A DNA stretch of 39,395 nucleotides, taken from positions 1 through 39,395 of the forward strand of contig CALVBH010000091.1 in the NCBI GenBank assembly GCA_944325765.1, given 5' to 3'. Positions 31,946 through 39,395 of the stretch are shown one piece after another. Origin of the DNA: an uncultured Bacteroidales bacterium (GTDB lineage Bacteria > Bacteroidota > Bacteroidia > Bacteroidales > UBA932). The notes below the pieces were generated by a model. The model was not told the origin of the DNA. It made no database searches and saw only the letters and a list, made by a program, of their open reading frames with translations. The translations under genes were made by a program, and so were the position numbers. Position 1 is the first letter of the stretch; every line of letters starts with the position of its first letter.

Positions 31946-33061
31946 ATGACCGACCGCAGGACATTCATCAGAACATTGGGAGCGGCAGCAGCCGCCATTG
32001 CCGCATCGCCGGTGGCGAAAGGCGCAGAAATAACGGCGGAGAGCCTTTCAGGCAAAGCTATTGCCGCGGAAAGCGGGAAGGATGGCGGTGAGGCCGGACG
32101 GAACGGACTTATTGTCCCGGCAGGGAATGCCCTTAAGATAACAGGGACTTTCCTCGACGAGATTTCGCACGACATCCCGCATCAGAACTGGGGAGAAAGG
32201 GAGTGGGATGCCGATTTCCGCTACATGCATGATATAGGTATCGACACGGTCATAGTCATCCGCTCCGGATACCGCAAATTCATCACCTATCCGTCCCCGT
32301 ATCTGCTGAAAAAGGGCTGTTACATGCCGTCGCAGGATCTGATAGACATGTTCCTGAGGCTTGCGCAGAAGTACGGCATGAAGTTCTGGTTCGGGCTGTA
32401 CGACTCCGGGAAATACTGGGATACGGGAGATATGAGCAGCGAAATCGAATGCAACAGGTTCGTGATAGACGAGGTCTGGGAGATGTACGGGCGGAAATAC
32501 GACAGTTTCGGAGGCTGGTACATAAGCACTGAAATCAGCAGGAAGACCAAGGGGGCCATCGAGGCCTTCCACGAAATGGGCCGCCAGTGCAAGGAGGTTT
32601 CGGGAGGTCTCCCGACTTTCATTTCACCGTGGATAGACGGGAAAAAGGCCGTGATGGGGACTACAAAAATGACCAACGAGCAGGCCGTGTCCGTACAGGA
32701 ACACGAGCGGGAATGGAACGAGATTTTCGACGGAATCCACGATGTGGTGGATGCTGTGGCTTTCCAGGACGGGCACATCAACTACGATGAACTGGACGCG
32801 TTCTTCTCCGTAAACAAGAAACTGGCCGACAAATACGGTATGCAGTGCTGGACGAATGCCGAGACTTTCGACCGTGATATGCCGATAAAGTTCCTGCCCA
32901 TAAAGTTCGACAAGCTGAGGCTGAAACTGGAGGCGGCGAAACGGTGCGGCTATGACAAGGCCATTACCTTCGAATTTTCGCATTTTATGAGCCCTCAGTC
33001 AGCCTATCTGCAGGCAGGCCACCTTTACGACAGATACAGGGAATATTTCGGAATGCTCTGA
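31946..33061 (+). CDS. Tat-exported DUF4434-like (TIM-barrel glycosidase-like) protein
   Basis: 371 aa. The N-terminus MTDRRTFIRTLGAAAAAIAASPVAKGAE is a twin-arginine signal (DRRTFIR, then an Ala-rich h-region), unusual among the Sec lipoproteins of this locus. Residues about 65-371 look like a TIM-barrel family I place with DUF4434: ITGTFLDEISHDIPHQNWGEREWDADFRYMHDIGIDTVIVI, KFWFGLYDSGKYW, GWYISTEI, FISPWIDG, VDAVAFQDGH, CWTNAETFDRD, ITFEFSHFMSP. Strand-end Glu residues (YISTE, NAETF) are candidate catalytic acids. Substrate unknown. It heads the plus-strand operon with MFS and ROK genes. Confidence 0.75.
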   Translation: MTDRRTFIRTLGAAAAAIAASPVAKGAEITAESLSGKAIAAESGKDGGEAGRNGLIVPAGNALKITGTFLDEISHDIPHQNWGEREWDADFRYMHDIGIDTVIVIRSGYRKFITYPSPYLLKKGCYMPSQDLIDMFLRLAQKYGMKFWFGLYDSGKYWDTGDMSSEIECNRFVIDEVWEMYGRKYDSFGGWYISTEISRKTKGAIEAFHEMGRQCKEVSGGLPTFISPWIDGKKAVMGTTKMTNEQAVSVQEHEREWNEIFDGIHDVVDAVAFQDGHINYDELDAFFSVNKKLADKYGMQCWTNAETFDRDMPIKFLPIKFDKLRLKLEAAKRCGYDKAITFEFSHFMSPQSAYLQAGHLYDRYREYFGML

Positions 33062-33094
33062 TTCCGGCAGCCACATTTTAAAGACAATGGAACG

Positions 33095-34504
33095 ATGACA
33101 AAGGCAGCAAAGACAGTCAATACCGGCTATATGATTTTCCTGTCGACGGTTTCGGCCATCGGAGGAATACTTTTCGGATATGATACGGCCGTGATTTCGG
33201 GCACCATAGGGATAGTGACGCAGCAGTTCTCCCTGGATACGATGCAGCAGGGATGGTATGTAGGTTGCGCCCTCATCGGCTCCATAGCCGGAGCCTGTGT
33301 GGCGGGGACGGTCAGCGACGGCATCGGAAGGAAGAAGGCCATGCTGGCAGCGGCCATCTTTTTCTGCATCTGTGCGATAGGGTGCGCGGAAAGTGCGGGA
33401 TTTTCCCAGCTCGTGGCATTCAGGATCATCGGGGGCATAGGTGTGGGCTTCGTGTCCATAGTCTCCCCTGTCTACATTTCCGAAATCTCGGTGCCCGAAA
33501 AGAGAGGAACCCTCGTCTCCCTGTACCAGTTGGCCGTGACCGTGGGCTTCCTGGCCGCTTACCTCGTAAACTACGGTATCCTCCACATTTCCCAGAGTTC
33601 CGCATTCGAGTCCGGTTTTCTCGACCGTATGCTGGTGGACGAGTACTGGAGAGGTATGTTGGGTTCGGGTGCCGTCCCGGCAATACTTTTCCTCGTGACG
33701 ATATTCTGCATACCGGAAAGTCCGAAATGGCTTGTCACCAAGGGGAAAGACCAGGCAGCCAGGAATGTGCTCGGACGCATCTACCCTAACGGGGACAGGC
33801 TGGACAAAGAGTATGGAATCACCCGCGCCTCCCTCGGCTCGGAAGAAAAGTCCGGCTGGAAAGAGCTGTTCCGGCCGGGGATATTGAAAGCCGTGCTGAT
33901 AGGCTCGGCCATCGCGATTTTAGGACAGTTCATGGGTGTGAACGCCGTGCTCTACTACGGCCCGGAGATATTCTCCAAAGCCGGCATTGCAGAAGGCGAC
34001 GCACTTTTCTCGCAGGTGCTCGTCGGCATCGTGAATATGGCGACTACCGTCATTGCCCTTTTCATAATCGACAAGGTAGGGCGAAAGCAGTTGGTCTACT
34101 GGGGCGTGTCCGGTATGATTCTTTCTCTGCTGATGACGGGGCTGTATTTCGCCTGCGGCGAGAGTCTCGGACTGGGGAATACTTTCCTGCTGGTCTTCTT
34201 CCTGTTCTATGTCTTCTGCTGCGCCATATCCATCAGTGCGGTCGTGTTCGTGCTCCTGTCAGAGATGTACCCGAACAGTGTCAGGGGACGCGCGATGTCC
34301 ATCGCCGGTTTCTCGCTCTGGATAGGCACCTACCTCATAGGGCAGCTGACGCCGTGGATGCTTGAGACTCTGACTCCGGCAGGCACCTTCTTCCTGTTCG
34401 CGGCGATGTGCGTACCGTATATCCTGATTATGTGGAAATGCGTGCCCGAGACCACGGGAAAATCCCTCGAAGAAATAGAGGCATACTGGAAAAATAGAAA
34501 CTGA
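33095..34504 (+). CDS. Sugar porter family MFS transporter
   Basis: 469 aa, 12 membrane helices. Proton-coupled monosaccharide import across the inner membrane. Sugar-porter signatures: GGILFGYDTAVISG in TM1, GRKKAM in loop 2-3, RIIGGIGVGFVSIVSPVYISEISVPEKRGTLVSLYQL, PESPKWLV after TM6, GRKQLV in loop 8-9, and PETTGKSLEEIE after TM12. Closest in style to XylE/GalP-type proteins of Bacteroidota. It starts 33 bp after the DUF4434-like gene. Likely imports a monosaccharide released by the periplasmic enzymes; which one cannot be read from sequence. Confidence 0.94.
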   Translation: MTKAAKTVNTGYMIFLSTVSAIGGILFGYDTAVISGTIGIVTQQFSLDTMQQGWYVGCALIGSIAGACVAGTVSDGIGRKKAMLAAAIFFCICAIGCAESAGFSQLVAFRIIGGIGVGFVSIVSPVYISEISVPEKRGTLVSLYQLAVTVGFLAAYLVNYGILHISQSSAFESGFLDRMLVDEYWRGMLGSGAVPAILFLVTIFCIPESPKWLVTKGKDQAARNVLGRIYPNGDRLDKEYGITRASLGSEEKSGWKELFRPGILKAVLIGSAIAILGQFMGVNAVLYYGPEIFSKAGIAEGDALFSQVLVGIVNMATTVIALFIIDKVGRKQLVYWGVSGMILSLLMTGLYFACGESLGLGNTFLLVFFLFYVFCCAISISAVVFVLLSEMYPNSVRGRAMSIAGFSLWIGTYLIGQLTPWMLETLTPAGTFFLFAAMCVPYILIMWKCVPETTGKSLEEIEAYWKNRN

Positions 34505-34515
34505 CAACTGCATTT

Positions 34516-34542
34516 TTGCCGGATACCGGCACAATATCTTTA
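34516..34542 (+). promoter_or_regulatory. Palindrome and promoter-like box before the ROK gene
   Basis: GCCGG-ATA-CCGGC (34519-34531) is a perfect 5-bp inverted repeat, followed by TATCTTTA (34535-34542), a near match to TAnnTTTG. The ROK ATG is 10 bp further. Could be an autoregulated promoter or a weak intercistronic hairpin. Confidence 0.35.
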
Positions 34543-34552
34543 CCGACTCATT

Positions 34553-35761
34553 ATGGCAGACACCTTTCTGAATCTGAACAACTACGACGGAAAAAACGTC
34601 GCGCTTAAGAAACAAATCCTTGGACTGTGCATCACAGGCGGGGACTACAGCATAGCTGACCTGAGCAAGGAGCTGAACACGAGTATTCCCACCATCACGA
34701 AATTGGTCACGGAACTGATAGACGAGCATTTCCTGTGCGACAAGGGGAAAAGCGGGACTTCCGGAGGCAGGCGGCCGAGTCTGTACGGGCTGGATTCTTC
34801 GGCAGGGTATTTTGCGGGTACGGACGTATGCCGGGACCATCTGAGCATTGCCATAACGGATTTCAAGGGGGAACTTGTCTGCTTCGAAGAGGAAATCCCG
34901 TTCATATTCGAGGCTACGGACCGGTCCCTGGATGCAATGTGCGGCATAGTGACGGATACCATAGAGAAAGCATCCATCAACAGGGAGAACATAAGAGCTT
35001 ACGGATTCAATCTCACGGGCCGGGTAAACAGGTTTTCAGGATACAGTTTCTCCTTTTTCCTCGGCGAAGACAAGCCGATATCCGACATTCTGGAACAGAA
35101 ACTTGGCGCCACGGTATTTATCGAGAACGATTCCCGCGCGATGGCATACGGAGAGTATATCGGAGGCGTGGCTAAAAACGAAAAGGACATGCTGTTCATA
35201 AATGCTTCATGGGGACTCGGGATGGGAATGATAATCGACGGCAAGCTGCACTACGGGAAGTCCGGCTTTTCGGGTGAATTCGGACACTTTCCCCTGCTGA
35301 ACAACAACCAGATCTGCCAGTGCGGAAAGACAGGATGCCTGGAAACGGGAGCTTCAGGTTCCGCCCTGTACCGTATCTTTATGGAAAAACTCCGCAGCGG
35401 GCGCAATTCGATTCTGTCGGCCAAGTTCGAAAAAGGAGAAGATATCAGCCTCGACGACATTCTGGAAGCCATCACGGAAGAAGATATGCTGGCCATAGAA
35501 TGCACCGAGGAAATAGGCACTGTCCTGGGACGGGCAATCGCCGGACTTATCAACATTTTCAATCCCGAGCTCGTCGTCATCGGCGGCAAACTGACAGTAG
35601 CCAAGGATTATCTGATGCTGCCGCTGAAAAGCGCCATAAACAAGCATTCGCTCAACATAGTGAACAAGGACACGGCTATCAGGTTCTCCCAACTGGGGAA
35701 CCGCGCAGGCGCCCTGGGTGCCTGCCTGCTCTCCCGCAGCAAACTGCTGGGGTTGGTGTGA
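34553..35761 (+). CDS. ROK family transcriptional regulator (NagC/Mlc-like)
   Basis: 402 aa. N-terminal winged helix-turn-helix about residues 18-75 (KKQILGLCITGGDYSIADLSKELNTSIPTITKLVTELIDE). ROK domain about 85-400: the ATP-phosphate loop is degenerate (FAGTDVCRDHLSIAITD rather than DxGGT), IENDSRAMAYGE retains the sugar-binding Asp region, GEFGHFPL carries the GExGH motif, and CQCGKTGCLE is the zinc site. HTH plus weak ATP loop argue for a sugar-sensing repressor rather than a kinase. It lies 48 bp after the MFS gene and is the only regulator in the locus, so it probably controls both divergent operons. Confidence 0.9.
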   Translation: MADTFLNLNNYDGKNVALKKQILGLCITGGDYSIADLSKELNTSIPTITKLVTELIDEHFLCDKGKSGTSGGRRPSLYGLDSSAGYFAGTDVCRDHLSIAITDFKGELVCFEEEIPFIFEATDRSLDAMCGIVTDTIEKASINRENIRAYGFNLTGRVNRFSGYSFSFFLGEDKPISDILEQKLGATVFIENDSRAMAYGEYIGGVAKNEKDMLFINASWGLGMGMIIDGKLHYGKSGFSGEFGHFPLLNNNQICQCGKTGCLETGASGSALYRIFMEKLRSGRNSILSAKFEKGEDISLDDILEAITEEDMLAIECTEEIGTVLGRAIAGLINIFNPELVVIGGKLTVAKDYLMLPLKSAINKHSLNIVNKDTAIRFSQLGNRAGALGACLLSRSKLLGLV

Positions 35762-35841
35762 TTTTGCGACAGGAATGAGCCGAAAATGCTCCGCAGGGAC
35801 AAGGCTTAACGCCTTACATCCAAGTCCGCCGGTAAAAAATC

Positions 35842-35872
35842 TTGACAGCGCAGATGAAAATCAGTATCTTTG
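35842..35872 (+). promoter_or_regulatory. Promoter of the AAA/PDDEXK gene
   Basis: TTG at 35842-35844 and TATCTTTG at 35865-35872, 20-bp spacer: an exact Bacteroidota promoter. Because the -7 box covers the in-frame TTG at 35870, translation cannot start there; ATG 35900 is favoured. Confidence 0.8.
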
Positions 35873-35899
35873 ATGTCGGATAAATGCAAAGACCGGAAT

Positions 35900-37450
35900 A
35901 TGCTGTACCCTATCGGAATCCAGAATTTTGAAAGCCTCCGCGAAGGCGGCTATGTTTACATAGACAAGACAGACAAGCTATATGCTCTTGTTTCTACGGG
36001 GAAATATTATTTCCTGAGTCGTCCGAGGCGGTTCGGGAAAAGCCTGATTGTCTCTACATTGGAGGCTTATCTGCAGGGAAAGAAAGATCTTTTCAAAGGG
36101 CTGGCCATAGAGAAACTCGAGAATGACTGGACGGAATATCCTGTCCTGCTCATCGATTTGAGCGGCGTGACATACGATACAAAGGAAGTACTCCCGGAAG
36201 TACTGAGCCGGAAATTGTCCGAATGGGAGACACTATATGGAATTCCAGGCTCGACGGACGTTATCGGTCTGCGCTTCCAGGCTGTAATAAAAGCCGCATA
36301 CGAAAAAACCGGCAGACCGGTCGCTATCCTCATAGACGAGTACGACAAGCCCCTTATCGACAACCTCGACAATCCCGAACTCCAGGAATATTACAGAAAG
36401 ACCCTGCAGGGATTCTACAGCGTACTGAAGTCTATGGACGGCTGCATAAAGTTCGGGTTCCTGACCGGTGTCACCAAAATCGGAAAACTCAGCGTATTCA
36501 GCGGGCTGAACAACCTCAGGGACATTTCAATGCTTCCTCAGTACGCCGACATCTGCGGCATCAGCGGAAAGGACCTCCACAGTTATTTCCCGGGAAGCGT
36601 CAGGGAACTGGCTGCCGCCAACGGACTTTCAGAGGAACAGTGCTATGAAAAATTGGCCGAAATGTACGACGGATACCATTTCTGCGAGGACTCAGAAGGT
36701 ATGTACAATCCGTTCAGCCTGCTGAACACCTTCGCCTCCGACAAATTCAGGGAATACTGGTTCGAGACCGGCACGCCGTCGTTCCTTGTCAAGGTAATGC
36801 AGAGAACCGGATACGACATCTCAACTCTTTCTGACCAGGAGGTGGACTCCTCCCTGCTCAGTACCGTCAACACTGTATTCGAGAATCCTGTTCCCCTGCT
36901 TTACCAAAGCGGTTATCTGACTGTCAGAGGTTACGACGAGGAGTTCGGCCTGTACAGATTGGGATTCCCGAACAGGGAAGTCAAGACCGGTTTCCTGAAC
37001 TTCATATTCCAGTATTACCTGCCGGGCGAGCAGACTTCCGGCATCACTCTCATTACAAAAATAGCAAGGGCTCTGCGCTCCGGCAAGCCGGAGGAAATGA
37101 TGTCACTCCTTGAAAGCCTTTTCGCCCGCACGAACTACCAGATACAGGGCGATGCCGAAAAAGACTTCCAATATGCCATGTACATCATCTTCGAGCTCCT
37201 CGGAGAATACGTGCAGACCGAGAAACAGACCAGCAACGGACGCATAGACATCCTCATCCAGACGAAGGACTACATCTACATCATGGAAATCAAGACTGAC
37301 TCCTCCGCCGACGAAGCCCTGAGGCAAATCGAGGAGAAAGGCTACGCCAGACCGTTCGCTGCCGACGCCCGGAAACTCTTCAGAATCGGCGTCAGCTTCT
37401 CCAAAGAAAACCGCCGCATCGAAGACTGGAAAACAAATTGCGGAAAATAG
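35900..37450 (+). CDS. AAA-ATPase-like / PDDEXK_9 nuclease-like protein
   Basis: 516 aa. N-terminal AAA-ATPase_like domain: MLYPIGIQNFESLREGGYVYIDKT, Walker A RPRRFGKS at residues 41-48, Walker B ILIDEYDKP at about 145. C-terminal PDDEXK_9 nuclease-like domain: NGRIDILIQ with Asp450, and MEIKTD with Glu463 and Lys465, then ALRQIEEKGYARPF. Many paralogues occur in Bacteroidota and the role is unproven; defence or mobile-element links have been suggested. ATG 35900 is chosen over 35873 because the promoter box ends at 35872, leaving no room for a leader. Single-gene unit with its own promoter, converging on glnS. Confidence 0.92.
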   Translation: MLYPIGIQNFESLREGGYVYIDKTDKLYALVSTGKYYFLSRPRRFGKSLIVSTLEAYLQGKKDLFKGLAIEKLENDWTEYPVLLIDLSGVTYDTKEVLPEVLSRKLSEWETLYGIPGSTDVIGLRFQAVIKAAYEKTGRPVAILIDEYDKPLIDNLDNPELQEYYRKTLQGFYSVLKSMDGCIKFGFLTGVTKIGKLSVFSGLNNLRDISMLPQYADICGISGKDLHSYFPGSVRELAAANGLSEEQCYEKLAEMYDGYHFCEDSEGMYNPFSLLNTFASDKFREYWFETGTPSFLVKVMQRTGYDISTLSDQEVDSSLLSTVNTVFENPVPLLYQSGYLTVRGYDEEFGLYRLGFPNREVKTGFLNFIFQYYLPGEQTSGITLITKIARALRSGKPEEMMSLLESLFARTNYQIQGDAEKDFQYAMYIIFELLGEYVQTEKQTSNGRIDILIQTKDYIYIMEIKTDSSADEALRQIEEKGYARPFAADARKLFRIGVSFSKENRRIEDWKTNCGK

Positions 37451-37499
37451 GCCGCAAAACACAAACTTATTTTCCGCAAAACTTCTACAATCCGCCAAG

Positions 37500-39170
37500 T
37501 CAGAACTTGAATGAATCCTTCAGCGATGTAGTCTTGTTGAAAACGAAATGCTCAGGCGTCGAGTCCGGATCCTTGAAGAAATATCCCGTCCTCTCGAACT
37601 GCACGGCGATACCGGAATTGTCCTCCAAAAGGGCCGGTTCCGCATAACCTTTCGTTACCGTCAGGGAATCGGGATTCAGATAATTCTTGTAGTCTTCGCC
37701 CTCAGGAATGGAACCCATCTGGGCCTCGGTAAAGAGCTTGTCGTAAATACGGAGTTCGACCTCTTTCGCAAATTCCGCCGACACCCAGTGGATGGTTCCC
37801 TTCACGGAACGCCACTCCCCAGCCCCCGGCTTCGAGGTCGGGTCGTATGTACAGCGGATTTCAGTGATATTTCCGGCCTCATCCTTAATCACTTCCTCGC
37901 ACTTCACGATATAGGAATATTTCAGGCGCACCTCCCCGCCCGGTTTCAGACGGAAATATTTCTTAGGAGGCTCCTCCATAAAGTCGGTCTTCTCTATCAG
38001 GATTTCACCTGTAAACGGCACTTTCCTGGCAGGACCCTCGGGTGCCGCCGGATTCAGAGGAGCGTCGAACCACTCCACCTTTCCCGGCTCCCAGTTCGTG
38101 ATGACGAGACGGACCGGATCCTGCACTGTCATATAACGGTTCGACCTCTCGTTCAGATCCTGGCGCACGCACCATTCCATAAGCTGAAGGTCTATCAGCT
38201 GCTCCCTCTTGGCCACACCGACCTTCTCCGCGAACATCCTGATGGATTCAGGAGTATAGCCTCTCCTCCTGATACCGCAGATGGTCGGCATCCGCGGGTC
38301 ATCCCAGCCGCTAACATAATGATTCTTCACCAATTCGAGAAGCTTTCTCTTGCTCATCACAGTATAGGTCAGATTCAGTCTGGCGAATTCATACTGGTGC
38401 GAAGGAAAGATTCCCAACTTCTCTATGAACCAGTCATAAAGCGGTCTGTGCACGTCGAACTCGAGGGTACAGATTGAGTGGGTGATATGTTCTATGCTGT
38501 CGCACTGGCCGTGGGCGAAATCATACATTGGATATATGCACCATTTGTCGCCCGTTCTGTGATGATGAGCATGTATGATCCTGTACATCAGAGGGTCACG
38601 GAACAGCATGTTCGGATGTGCCATATCTATCTTCGCCCTGAGGACTTTCTCCCCGTCCGCATATTTTCCGGCCTTCATCTCCCGGAAGAGCCTCAGGTTC
38701 TCCTCCACGGAGCGGTTTCTCCACGGGCTCTCGGTTCCAGGAGTCTGCACGGTGCCGCGGGTAGCCCGTATCTCCTCCTGAGTCTGGTCATCCACGTATG
38801 CAAGCCCCTTTTTTATCAGGTCTTCTGCCCAGTCGTACAACTGGTCGAAATAGTCTGAAGCGTATCTCTCGTTTTCCCACTCGAAACCGAGCCACCTTAT
38901 ATCATCCTTTATGGAATCGACATACTCGGTATCTTCTTTCACCGGATTCGTATCATCGAAACGCAGATTCGTCTTTCCGCCGTATTTCCTGGCCAGTCCG
39001 AAGTTCAGGCAGATGCTTTTCGCGTGGCCTATGTGCAGATAACCGTTGGGCTCCGGCGGGAAACGTGTCATTATGCTGTCGCATTTCCCGGATGCCAGAT
39101 CAGATTCGATGATTTCTTCCAGAAAGTTGAGGCTCCGCGTCTCCGAAGCCGCCTTGTTCGTTTCTTCCAT
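37500..39170 (-). CDS. glnS: Glutaminyl-tRNA synthetase
   Basis: 556 aa. Charges tRNA-Gln with glutamine in the cytosol. Class I signature HIGH at residues 46-49 (NGYLHIGHAKS); KMSKS variant VMSKR at about 271-275; RFDDTNPVKE and CTLEFDVHRPLYDW are GlnRS rather than GltX motifs. The C-terminal anticodon-binding beta barrels are complete (GEVRLKYSYIVKCEEV, TVTKGYAEPALL, FVFNKTTSLKDSFKF). Normal length. Converges on the AAA/PDDEXK gene with about 50 bp between stops and no obvious terminator; divergent from yicC. Confidence 0.97.
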   Translation of the reverse strand: MEETNKAASETRSLNFLEEIIESDLASGKCDSIMTRFPPEPNGYLHIGHAKSICLNFGLARKYGGKTNLRFDDTNPVKEDTEYVDSIKDDIRWLGFEWENERYASDYFDQLYDWAEDLIKKGLAYVDDQTQEEIRATRGTVQTPGTESPWRNRSVEENLRLFREMKAGKYADGEKVLRAKIDMAHPNMLFRDPLMYRIIHAHHHRTGDKWCIYPMYDFAHGQCDSIEHITHSICTLEFDVHRPLYDWFIEKLGIFPSHQYEFARLNLTYTVMSKRKLLELVKNHYVSGWDDPRMPTICGIRRRGYTPESIRMFAEKVGVAKREQLIDLQLMEWCVRQDLNERSNRYMTVQDPVRLVITNWEPGKVEWFDAPLNPAAPEGPARKVPFTGEILIEKTDFMEEPPKKYFRLKPGGEVRLKYSYIVKCEEVIKDEAGNITEIRCTYDPTSKPGAGEWRSVKGTIHWVSAEFAKEVELRIYDKLFTEAQMGSIPEGEDYKNYLNPDSLTVTKGYAEPALLEDNSGIAVQFERTGYFFKDPDSTPEHFVFNKTTSLKDSFKF

Positions 39171-39215
39171 AAACAGTCAAACTCAAATAATCCGCGAAGA
39201 TAACGATAAATTTGC

Positions 39216-39223
39216 TATTTTTG
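39216..39223 (+). promoter_or_regulatory. -7 promoter box of yicC
   Basis: TATTTTTG matches TAnnTTTG and lies 22 bp before the yicC ATG at 39246. No -33 TTG is evident at the expected spacing. Confidence 0.6.
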
Positions 39224-39245
39224 CGCCGATAAAAGAAAAAAAGGT

Positions 39246-39308
39246 ATGATACAGTCCATGACAGGCTACGGCAAGGCCGAAACTATACTCGGTAGTTTGA
39301 CAGAATAA
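39246..39308 (+). pseudogene. yicC: yicC, N-terminal fragment only, interrupted
   Basis: ATG 39246 begins MIQSMTGYGKAETILG, the diagnostic N-terminus of the YicC family (conserved RNase-associated protein of about 290 aa). After about codon 16 the sequence departs from the family (SLTE) and a stop TAA comes at 39308. The family normally continues with a conserved VEIKSLN-type segment, which is absent. The change coincides with a switch to very AT-rich DNA. The gene is most likely disrupted by an inserted element, with the remainder beyond the window. An assembly join is the alternative. Confidence 0.75.
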
Positions 39309-39395
39309 ATTTTGATTTTTTTGATAGAAAGGCCCACGAGGCCTTTTTTTTGTCAAATTTTGTTTTTATCTTTGTATTTAGATAGTGTTAGACAT
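39292..39395 (+). mobile_element. Probable left end of an inserted element (IS-like)
   Basis: From about 39292 (GTAGTTTGACAG...) the DNA no longer fits yicC. Features typical of an IS left end follow: a hairpin AAAGGCC-CACGA-GGCCTTT plus T-run (39328-39351) that would block read-through from yicC, then a -7 box TATCTTTG at 39367-39374 pointing into the element. No transposase codons are inside the window and the inverted-repeat partner is not visible, so the family cannot be named. Confidence 0.5.

Noticed and set aside
34553-35761. ROK protein as a sugar kinase
   Set aside because: It has an N-terminal winged HTH and a degenerate ATP phosphate loop, so a regulator is the better call.
35900-37450. 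AAA/PDDEXK protein as part of a defence island
   Set aside because: No restriction, toxin or other defence genes are beside it; it stands alone with its own promoter, so a system claim is not supported.

Overview
The window looks like chromosomal DNA of a gut-type member of the Bacteroidota, most likely order Bacteroidales. Evidence: a SusC/SusD pair with several lipobox lipoproteins, repeated promoters with the Bacteroidota -7 box TAnnTTTG (many also with a -33 TTG), almost no Shine-Dalgarno sites, a GH92 enzyme, an N-acylglucosamine 2-epimerase of the Bacteroides nan type, and a tmRNA tag ending YALAA. I cannot name the genus from sequence alone.

Layout. 1-1192: RNA block with the 3' end of tRNA-Gly, a hairpin-rich spacer carrying a second copy of the tRNA-Gly 3' end, tRNA-Lys(TTT), tRNA-Lys(CTT), tRNA-Val(TAC), a bidirectional terminator and tmRNA (minus). 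1272-4481: a helix-hairpin-helix outer-membrane-type protein (minus), then divergent hpt and adk. 4482-7480: an AT-rich accessory insert between adk and obg with two decayed gene remnants and an S41-like peptidase. 7556-15358: a long plus-strand envelope operon, obg - PAP2 phosphatase - wbpA-wbpB-wbpE-wbpD-like genes (a UDP-2,3-diacetamido sugar acid pathway) - dut - murF. 15374-31782: a minus-strand glycan-utilisation locus, transcribed in the order AGE epimerase, FAD-oxidoreductase/GH92 fusion, SusC, SusD, small lipoprotein, DUF5018-like lipoprotein, GHL10-like lipoprotein, phosphodiester glycosidase (NAGPA-type) lipoprotein. 31946-35761: a divergent operon of a Tat-exported DUF4434-like protein, a sugar-porter MFS transporter and a ROK regulator. 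35900-37450: AAA-ATPase-like/PDDEXK_9 protein. 37500-39170: glnS (minus). 39246-39395: the first codons of yicC, interrupted by what looks like the left end of a mobile element.

How it fits together. The locus at 15-36 kb is a coherent PUL-like unit: SusC/D and surface lipoproteins bind and import glycan; GH92 should release mannose; the NAGPA-type enzyme should open a sugar-phosphodiester; AGE interconverts GlcNAc and ManNAc; the MFS imports a monosaccharide; and the ROK protein is the probable regulator. I infer, but cannot prove, that the target is a phosphorylated mannose-rich glycan.

The most novel signals are (i) a fusion of an FAD-dependent oxidoreductase to a GH92 mannosidase in one lipoprotein, with a G9 tract between the two parts; and (ii) two families of intergenic structured repeats (three and two copies) in which conserved boxes sit between stems whose sequences differ from copy to copy but stay complementary, the signature of a selected fold.
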